A stretch of 28,749 nt of DNA from contig WELB01000030.1 in NCBI GenBank assembly GCA_009602725.1, positions 590,840-619,588 of the forward strand, written 5' to 3'. The position numbers and the translations under genes are program-made. The stretch's first letter is position 1, and every line of letters begins with the position of its first letter. The stretch comes from Spirogloea muscicola. Its lineage: Eukaryota; Streptophyta; Zygnematophyceae; Spirogloeales; Spirogloeaceae. Positions 21,224 to 28,749 of this stretch are shown here, piece after piece. A model generated the notes under the pieces. That model was given only the letters and a program-made list of their open reading frames with translations. It did not search any database and was not told the DNA's origin.

Positions 21224-24200
21224 TCACACACTGAGCCTGGCGCGAAAGTCCACCTTGGCAAAGGGGGCAGTCAGGTCATCGCAGCATGCCATCCGGATGC
21301 GCTCTGGCGTTGCTGGTGTGTCCAGCACAAACCTGCCCAAAAATGATTGCAACTTGTCAGGCAGGCCAGCTGGCTACCTTCACATCCACTTCCGAACGAA
21401 GCAAGAACCTTTGTCGTCCTCCAAGCTCTTAGTGATAAGAGGAAGTATATTGAGTCGATGCCCATTGTTTCCAATTGACGGCAATGCTGAAGCAGCTGGC
21501 TTGTGTAGGCGTACTCACCAGCCATCAATGCCGCTGTCCTTGCGGGCAGCGTAGATGGCGTCCTTCACGGCAAACATGGCGGAGCTGGCCAAAAACAGGG
21601 GCGGCTCGCCCACCGCCTTGCTCGACATCACTGCCCTTGGATTAGGAGCATCCTGCGTGCTCACAAACGAATTGCAACGTGATCACGTGCAGCTTTGAAC
21701 AAGCGAAAATATCCTCATCTTAGGCTGCTCTACCATCATCCTCACACTTGCTTGATCAACCTGCCAGAGAGTTGTCGCTTGACCTCAACCGCAAATTGAG
21801 GGGCTAAAGCATCCCGCTTTTCGTGTCTTAAGCTGCTTAAAAAATAGTTATCAGTGGAAACATATCTTCCTAAATCAAAGCCGCAAAGTACCTTGAGAAG
21901 GCCGACGCGGAAGTCGATTGGAATGTCATTGACTGTGGGGAGCTTGTAGGTGCCCGGACCCTGTGTGAAGAGGACGCCGGGCGGCACCCACAGGTGCGCT
22001 TTGTCGCCCCACTTGAGCTCCTCAGTCAGCGCCCAGCCCATGCCCTGGACGTACGCTCCCTCGATCTGCAGCCACAGAAGGCCGACCTATACGTTGTTAG
22101 TATTGAAGGCTGTGGTACTTGCTAATTACTCCATAAGTGCGCTCAAGGTGGTGAAGCTCAAGTGGAGGAGAGGCAGCCAGGATGTTCTCAAAGCCAAAGT
22201 ACTGAAGTAGCTGCTTAACTATCGCTGACATAATACTAGTACTGCACTATTGAGCTTATGACACAGGAAGACAGACCTGCCCGACATCAATGGCGGGGTT
22301 GAGCGATGTGCCGAGGTCCATGAGAATGTCAACCCGGCGAAGGTGGAAATCGCCAGTCAGCGTGTCGATTTCCGCTTCAGCAAATGCGGCACCGAACGTA
22401 TAGTAGTTGAATGGCATGCCCTTGCCAACAGCAAAGTCGAAGCCAATGTCCGGGGTAATGTAGAAGCCGTGCGCCGAGAGGTCAATGCGTTGCATCCAGC
22501 ACTTGGTTGCAACCTTCACAAAATCGGCAGTGGAGCGAACAAAAGTTTTAATAAGCAGTCTCCACTAGTCAAGTTGTGACCTCTTTGCATTGGGCTGCAT
22601 GTGAGCAAGTCAGACTCCTCTTACAATCAGACATTGACTGCCGCATAGATACAAGCCATATTACAATGAATCACCTACATTGAGTCACAACGGGGATGTA
22701 TCCAACCAATCAAAAGTGTGCAATTTAGATTGAGAAGAAATATCTGCCAAACAAGAATCTCATCGGGAGGAGGGGGCAAGGGGGATCCACCTGGGCAAGC
22801 GTGGCAGCCGGCATGACGTCTGCAACGGGCTTCATGCGTGCTTTGAGCTCATTGCAGGCATTGAGCACGGCCGCGCCATACATATCTGAGCTCGCTGACG
22901 CTGCTGTGGGTGAAGAGTTTGGCACCTGTAAGCTCGCCGCGGCAAAGGGGCGGCACCAATGCAGCGTGATTTCGATTGTGCCAACAGTGAAGTGGGCTCC
23001 TGTGCTGCTTGTCTGTGGTCTTAAGCGACCAACTTGAAATTAGCGCGGCACGTCTGACCTTATCGGTACTCGTCTCGGCGATGAAGACGGAAGACAGAGG
23101 GATGTTGAGCGCCGCCGCCGCCACCTGCGCAACCTTGGTATGCAGGCCCTGGCCCATCTCGACACCGCCGTGCGTCACCAGCACTGTGCCGTCGGTGTAG
23201 ATGTGCACCAGCGCGCCCGCCTGCAGCAAGGCAGCTCAGATTCAGGCCCACGGCTACACTGTCTCGTTCAGAATCGAACCTTACCTCCACTCTTACATGT
23301 CAATTTTGTACATTATGAACATTATGGAGAGGCGAGCGTCGAGTATTTGGTAGTAATGGGTTGAGGTTAGAGGTCCAAAATGATGACATGTTGAGAACGT
23401 GGGATTACCTGATTCATGAACTTGGTGGTGAAGGAAATGCCAAACTTGGTGGGAGTGGAGGCGAGGCCGCGTTTGCGCCAGCGGGAGGTCGCGTTGAAGG
23501 CGTCGACCTCGGCGCGGCGGCGCGCAAACTCTGACGACTCCATGAGCTCCGCCCAGATGCGCTGGATCTGGCAGCGCTCCAAGCGCTGGCCGTAGTGCGT
23601 CTCGTAGCCCTCGGGATGGAAGTTGAGCTCCTGCACGACGTCTCGGGGCTTGCCGACTGCGAGCGCGACGCGCTCGAGCCAGTTCTCGGCGACTATCATG
23701 CCCTGTGGCCCGCCGAAGCCCCGGAAGGCTGTGTTGCTGGGCAGGTTGGTCTTGGCCACGCGCGCGTTGATGCGCACGTTCGGGATCGCATAGACATTGT
23801 CTGAGTGAAACATGGCACGCTCGGACACGGAGCACGACAAGTCAGCCGTGTTGCCCGCGTTCGCATATAGCTGCAGGTCCAGTGCCAGCAGCCGCCCCTC
23901 CTTGGTGAAGCCCACCTGCAGTCATCCATTCACAGAAGGATGGTGGTAAAGGACATGGAGAAAGGGCGGAGCAGGTGAGGAGGGAGGTCAGATAGGACAC
24001 ACTGAGAGAGAGTAGGGAGGAGGGAGGGTAGGGGCCGGACCTTGTATTTGGCCAAGAATGGGTGGCGCGTGCCGGTGATGGCCATGTCGACGTTGCGGTC
24101 GAGCGTGAGTTTGACGGGCCGGCGGAGGTGGAACGCCGGGACGGCGGCGGCGGCGGCGATGAAGACGGTGCGCGACTCCTTGCCGCCGAACCCGCCGCCG

Positions 24201-27200
24201 AGCCGCTTGGTGCGGCACACCACCTTGGACATGGGCAGGCCGAGGACGTGCGCGACAATCTGCTGGTGCTTCTGCGGCGCCTGCGTGGACGACACCATGT
24301 GCACCTCGGAGCCGGCGTCGACCGTCCACACGAGCGTGCAATTGGGCTCGAGGTAGAAGTGCTCCTGGCCGCCCATCTGCACGTCGCCCTCAAGCACGCC
24401 GCCGTCGCACGCGCCGGACGCAAACGCCTCGTCAACGTCGCCCGTGGCCATATAGCGGTCCATGTTGGGCATGAAGCTCCCTGCTGCCACCGCATCCTCG
24501 ATGCTCAAGAGGGGGGGCAGAGGCTCGTACTCCACGCGCACGTGCCGTGCTGCCATCTTGGCTGCCTCCAGCGTCTCCGCAACCACAACGCCAATGACCT
24601 TCACACAGATTTGCGTTTGCAGGAGGGTGAGACCGCGGAGAGAGGGCAGGAAGGAGGGTGGAGGGTGGTTGGCCACTATCAGTGTTTACACAAGCCGCAA
24701 AAGGAGAGAGGCAGGGTGGGTAAGCCGCAAGGTGGCTGAGAGGGAGGAGGGAAGGAGGAGGGAGGAGGGAGGAGGGCAGCGGTGCTGCACCTGGCCAACG
24801 CATGTGACCTTGGACGTGGCGAAGACCTCCTCGTCGTGCACAACAGGGCCAATGTCATTGCCGCCCGGCACATGGGAGGCGTCATAGTATCCGGCGAATC
24901 CAGGGACAGCCTCGGCCGCAGACGCATCGACCGACAGGAGGCGGGCATGCGGCTTGCTGCTGAGGACGAGCGCGGCGTGCAGGCCACCGGCGGGCAGCGG
25001 CAAGTCGTCGGCGTACTCCGCCTCGCCGCTGACCTGCAGGTCAGCAGACATGTGGACGAGCGGCATGCCGGCAGGGCCACCGCCTTCGTCTATCTGGTAA
25101 TACTGGAGGCCACGGGCTGGCGGCCGATGCAGTGGCGCCACAGCGGAGCGCCACGATGAGGGCAGGCCGTGGCTGCTCCACCCGGCATCCGCCTCCAGGT
25201 CGTAGCTTGCTGCGACGAAGGCCTTGAAGAGGAAGGAGGCGGCCAGCGAGCGCCGGAACTCGGGCATGCCCCCTGGCGCGGTGTCGGCCACCACCACATC
25301 GTTGCGCAGCGACTCGAGTGCAGCGTCCAGCGTGGCGCGCGTCCACGGCGCGCCCGCCAGCGCCGCTTCGGTTTTCTTTGCGCTGATTGTCAGCGCTGCC
25401 ACGCCGCCGAATGCGATTGACGCATCCTCCACAAACCAGCCACCATTGTCGTCGCCAGCGCCACCGTCTGCTGCAGGCTTGAGAGCCACTCGAATGCCGG
25501 CATTCACAATGGCAATGTCGTCGTCCCGCCGATGCGCCTGCTTATATTCCCTCACGTACTCAAATTTGCGCGTCCTGGTGAGAGGCAAGAAGGAGGAGGT
25601 AGGAGGGCCTAGTAAGTCAGGCATGAGCACTTGTGGCAGACCATAGCTGAAAGTTGGAGGGAGGGTGGTATGAGGCGGAGGAGGAGGGGAGGAGGGAGGT
25701 GAATCAGAAGGAATAGAAGATCATTGGAGATAAAAGAGGAGGGAGGTGACAGGACTTAGGAGAGAGGGCGGACCCTCACCAAGGCAAGAAGACGGCAAGC
25801 AGCACCTCATCGGGCGCAAGGTCGACCTTGCGGTACCCGAGGAAGAAGTCGCGTGCAAGCACAGCGCGGCCCTTGGGGTTGGCCGCGGACGCAGTGCGGA
25901 ACTCAGCGCCCGCCGCAATCCACAGCGGATTGAGGTCTGAGATGGGCGACGCGGTGCACACGTTGCCGCCTACCGATGCGACATTGCGGATCTGGTTGCC
26001 GGCAAACCACCTGAGCTGCTCCACGATTGCGCGGCATGCCGACGTCTGCCACTTGGGCCGCACGGCCACCTCCGCCCGGAGCGCATCCATGAGGCGGGAG
26101 AGCGTGACGGAGGCGCCGATGGCAATGCCTGCCTTGCTGACCTCAAGGACGTTAAGCTCCGGCACAGCGGTCGTGCCTACGAGAACCGGATACCCTGCTG
26201 CCTTGAACTTCATCTCAATGCCGACTTCCGAGTTGCCGACCACAAGCTTTGCCTTGGGATGCCGCGCCTTCAGAGCCAGCAGCTCGGCGAGCGACACCGG
26301 GCGGTGCCACAGGGCGCCTGCAGCGCCGTTGAGCTGCAGCGCCGCCGGCGCGCGCTTGACGAGCTCGGGCGGGAAGATGGGCTCCGCCTTGCTGGTCGTT
26401 GGCACCACGTAGCCCTTAGCGGAGTCGCAGGACCCGCTGCAGCAGCCGCCGCCCTCCTCCTTCCCTCCGCCCTTGCAGGCACAGGGCAGCCCCGTGGAGG
26501 GACAGACGCCGTTGCCATTGGCAGCCGCGAGCTGCGTGGGCGCATCGGCAGCTGCACGCGCGTCACGGGTGTACGCGGCGGCAGCGTCGGCGTCGCCGCC
26601 GCCGCCCTTGGCAAAGGCGCGGAAGGCGTCCAGGATCGGGCGGTAGCCCGTGCAGCGGCACAGGTTGCCCGCCAGGTTCTCCTCGATCTCCTCCTCGGTC
26701 GGCGCGCTCGCCGACGAGCGCAGCAGCGAGTACATGGACATGACGAAGCCCGGCGTGCAGAAGCCGCACTGCGACCCGTGCGCCTTGGCCAGCCGCTCCT
26801 GCATGAAGAAGAAGACAGCGGCTGCCAATGTTAAAGAGCGGCTGAATGAACCAGCCAGGTGCATATACAGGGTGTTCATGACCATGTTAGCCATCATGAG
26901 TATATATCATGACTATATTAGCGGAGCCACAGGCTAGGCAGACAGGGCGCTCTGAGTACCCCAGTGTCAGCAGGGAGGGAGGGAGGACAAGAGGTGATGG
27001 GAGTGCTGCTGAGAGTGCGAGTGAGAGAGGAGAGCCGGGAGGACAGAGGTGGTGGAGGAGGAGAGAGGGTGACGTCCGCATTAGAATACGAAATAAACAT
27101 GAGACCAGATCCTCAATCTAGAATTTCTCGGAGCGGAAAGACTGACCTGGACAGGGTGGAGGCCGTCGCGCGCATTGCCGATGCCCTCGACGGTCACGAC

Positions 27201-27629
27201 GGCCATGCCCTCCACGGAGTAGAGCGGCGCGAGGCACGCGTTCACGGAGCGGTGCCTGCGGCAGACTCCCGCAGCCATCTACAGAGCCTAAGCCGCCACG
27301 ATACGCCGCAAGTCCAGAATACTCCCACATGCGGCATTGACGCCAGCGGCTGCCGCTCTGGCAGCAGGCGAGCGGCGAGGGTTTGGCGGCGGCGGCATAC
27401 ACGACTCGCTTGTCGGCGACGTCGTAGTGCGAGACCATGACGGTACAGGCGCCGCAGCCGCCCTCGCCGCATCCGAGCTTGGTGCCCGCCAGCCCGATCT
27501 CTGCGGCGAGGAGGGGCCCCGCCATGAGCGGCGCGGCAGGCGGGGGGGGGGGGAGATGGCAGCCGCGCCGCACAGCGACCACAAGGCGGCAGCTGCGATG
27601 ACCTAAGGACAGCGGCGAGTGGAGGCGAC

Positions 27630-27662
<33 letters not shown>

Positions 27663-27807
27663 GCTTACCTCGCAGGTACTCGAGAAGCGTGGCTTCGGCG
27701 TGGCCGTCGGGCAGCACGCGCCGCCGGCCATTGACGTACACGATGGCCTCCGGTGCGACCGCCGGCGGCAGGCCCGCCGCCGGCAAGGCCTCCGCCACCG
27801 TGCCCAT
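21224..27807 (-). CDS. XDH: Xanthine dehydrogenase, complete
   Basis: Oxidises hypoxanthine to xanthine and urate using NAD+, in purine catabolism. Exons (minus strand): 27669-27807, 27401-27500, 27147-27255, 25780-26798, 24791-25574, 24041-24598, 23409-23915, 23059-23220, 22791-22925, 22277-22513, 21892-22065, 21519-21652, 21224-21332. All junctions keep frame: 1388 aa, near the plant size of ~1360. Two 2Fe-2S clusters have all eight cysteines (57, 62, 65, 87; 127, 130, 163, 165). The FAD domain has [11 protein letters not shown] (301-311) and [15 protein letters not shown]. The molybdopterin domain has Gln795, Glu858 in GGFGGKE, Arg968 in FRGFGGPQG and the catalytic Glu1324 in VGEPP. Glu858 and Arg968 favour XDH over aldehyde oxidase. 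A Cys-rich linker lies at 215-240. Acceptors of introns 5 and 9 end in AAG and lack a good pyrimidine tract. ATG 27805-27807 is chosen as start because it gives the normal N-terminal length. Confidence 0.97.
24738..24777 (-). repeat. Pyrimidine-rich intron tract (one of several in XDH)
   Basis: The plus strand is almost pure GGAGG/GGGA, so the XDH transcript has CCTCC-rich sequence. Similar tracts lie in or near other XDH introns, at about 23947-24034, 25654-25748 and 26973-27067, and upstream of the start at about 27880-27920. Confidence 0.8.
27631..27661. repeat. (GGC)n run in XDH intron 1
   Basis: About ten uninterrupted GGC triplets begin just inside intron 1, next to the donor at 27667-27668. 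On the transcript this is (GCC)n. Confidence 0.95.
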
Positions 27808-28687
27808 CGCGGGCGCCGGCGGCGGCGGCGGACCCTCTTCCCGAGATGTGGCGCTGGGAAGTTTTGGGGGGCGGCGCGGGTGGGGGAGAAAAAGGGAGGG
27901 GAGGAAGGACTGGCGGGGAGAGAGGCACATCAGTGAAGTGACTGTAGCTGGGGAGACAGGCAGGAAATGGTGGGGAGGGAGGTGTGCATCTCCGGTGTGC
28001 CACGTGGGCGGAGGGCCACGGGGGGGGGGGATCCTGGTAAGGGGTTGGGGCTCGGGAGGCGGCGCCGCAGGGAGAAGCAGCGGGCTCCGCAGAGCGGCCC
28101 ATGCTGGCGGACCCGCGGCGTTGCGGAGGTGGTCGGGTCGGCCCCGCTGTGACGGCTGCGACGCGCCGGGTTCGCCCGTGCCACATGGGCACCTTGCGCC
28201 TTGCTCAGTACCCGGCGTGCTTCCCTCCGCGGTGCGCACAATCATGCCCCCCAGGACGCCGCCGCCGGCCCATCCGCGTCGCAGGGCGTCGCGAGGGGCG
28301 TCGCACGGCGTCGCCCGGCTGGGCAGAGAGTCGCCATAAGTCGCCCTGAGCGTTCGCAGGCATCGCATAGCGTCGCAGGGCATCGCCGGGCGCCGCACGC
28401 TGGCGGCTCGCACAAGCCGGGAAAGGGTCCATTCACGGGCAGCCGCTCCCTGACGGCATTCTCTCCCGTTAGCGGGCTCGGCCCCGACGGGGCCAGTGTG
28501 AACGGGGAGTCGCCTAAACCCCCGATCCCCGAGCAGCACCCCCCCCTCTCTCCGGGCAGCCCGCCTCCCCTCCCCGCTACATGCTCATTGGGTTACCAGA
28601 CGCCTCCCTTATCGCCAAGCCACAGGCCGCCTTTCTTAAACCTCCACCCCCCCTCCCATCCCAGCGCCTCCGGCGCGCGCGCTTGCC
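27808..28687. promoter_or_regulatory. Divergent 5' region between XDH (-) and an unidentified gene (+)
   Basis: These 880 bases lie between two start codons facing apart. They are GC-rich, with G-runs near 28020 and a phased TCGC repeat at 28276-28390. No clear TATA box is seen. Open frames cross the region on both strands, as expected at such GC content; none has recognisable similarity. Confidence 0.45.
28276..28390. repeat. Short repeats with TCGC cores at roughly 10-base spacing
   Basis: TCGC starts at 28279, 28289, 28301, 28311, 28331, 28341, 28354, 28363, 28373 and 28383, often as GGCGTCGCA. Flanks are degenerate, so the core and spacing are better kept than the unit. Confidence 0.75.
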
Positions 28688-28749
28688 ATGGCGCCGCCGC
28701 CGTGGCTGTGGCCGCGCGCGCTGGCGCCCGCGCTGCGCTCGCGGGCGGC
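28688..28749 (+). CDS. Possible start of an unidentified gene (3' partial)
   Basis: ATG in a strong context (GCCATGGCG) begins MAPPPWLWPRALAPALRSRA, and the frame stays open to the window edge. Arg, Ala and Leu enrichment without acidic residues would fit an organelle-targeting peptide, but 20 codons cannot identify a product. It lies head-to-head with XDH, in keeping with the alternating orientation of the window. Confidence 0.35.
   Translation, partial: MAPPPWLWPRALAPALRSRA

Noticed and set aside
23265-23285. Second B-box-like motif (GGTTCGATTC on the minus strand)
   Set aside because: Isolated in XDH intron 7, with no A-box or tRNA fold seen around it.
28276-28390. CRISPR-like array
   Set aside because: Spacing is about 10 bases with a 4-base core and no conserved repeat of 20 or more bases or unique spacers. 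The genome is eukaryotic.
27118-28539. Single 473-codon minus-strand open frame over the XDH start
   Set aside because: Only parts of it are XDH. It runs through intron 1 and upstream DNA, and after 27401 it follows the wrong frame through exon 3. The spliced model has all expected cysteines.

Overview
The window is eukaryotic nuclear DNA. Genes are split by many GT-AG introns of roughly 150-550 bases, first exons sit in very GC-rich, GGC/GCC-repeat DNA, and the proteins resemble green-plant families most closely. The plant-type two-span HMG-CoA reductase, the plant-style ATAD2/Yta7 bromodomain ATPase, the TOM1-like exon and the short TTTAGGG-type repeat all point to Viridiplantae. Cytosolic HMGR is generally reported missing from core chlorophytes, so a streptophyte alga or an early-diverging green lineage is my best inference. 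The species cannot be fixed from the sequence alone.

Layout, left to right: HMGR (+, 5' end outside the window, stop at 2581); a GC-rich stretch with an orphan TOM1-like exon (-, about 3672-3824); a single-N join at 4235 and an unresolved GC-rich block; a plant-type AAA ATPase of unknown role (+, visible exons 4716-8485); the complete OST48/DDOST subunit of oligosaccharyltransferase (-, 13613 down to 8944, 14 exons, 439 aa); an ATAD2/Yta7-type AAA-bromodomain histone chaperone (+, 13925-20283, 11 exons, first exon broken by an N at 13965); a complete xanthine dehydrogenase (-, 27807 down to 21224, 13 exons, 1388 aa); and the first codons of an unidentified gene (+, from 28688). Orientation alternates at every step, so neighbours are either tail-to-tail or head-to-head with short shared 5' regions.

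The genes do not form a pathway or operon. They are housekeeping functions: isoprenoid synthesis, N-glycosylation, chromatin remodelling, purine catabolism and an AAA ATPase. The one loose biochemical link is that mevalonate-derived dolichol carries the glycan that oligosaccharyltransferase uses. I found no clear sign of a new multi-gene system.

The most checkable oddities are an Asn-to-Tyr change at the acetyl-lysine position of the ATAD2-type bromodomain, two frame-preserving stop-free introns (HMGR and XDH), an orphan TOM1-like exon beside a possible assembly join, near-helically spaced TCGC repeats upstream of XDH, pyrimidine-rich XDH introns, and many small tandem duplications in introns.
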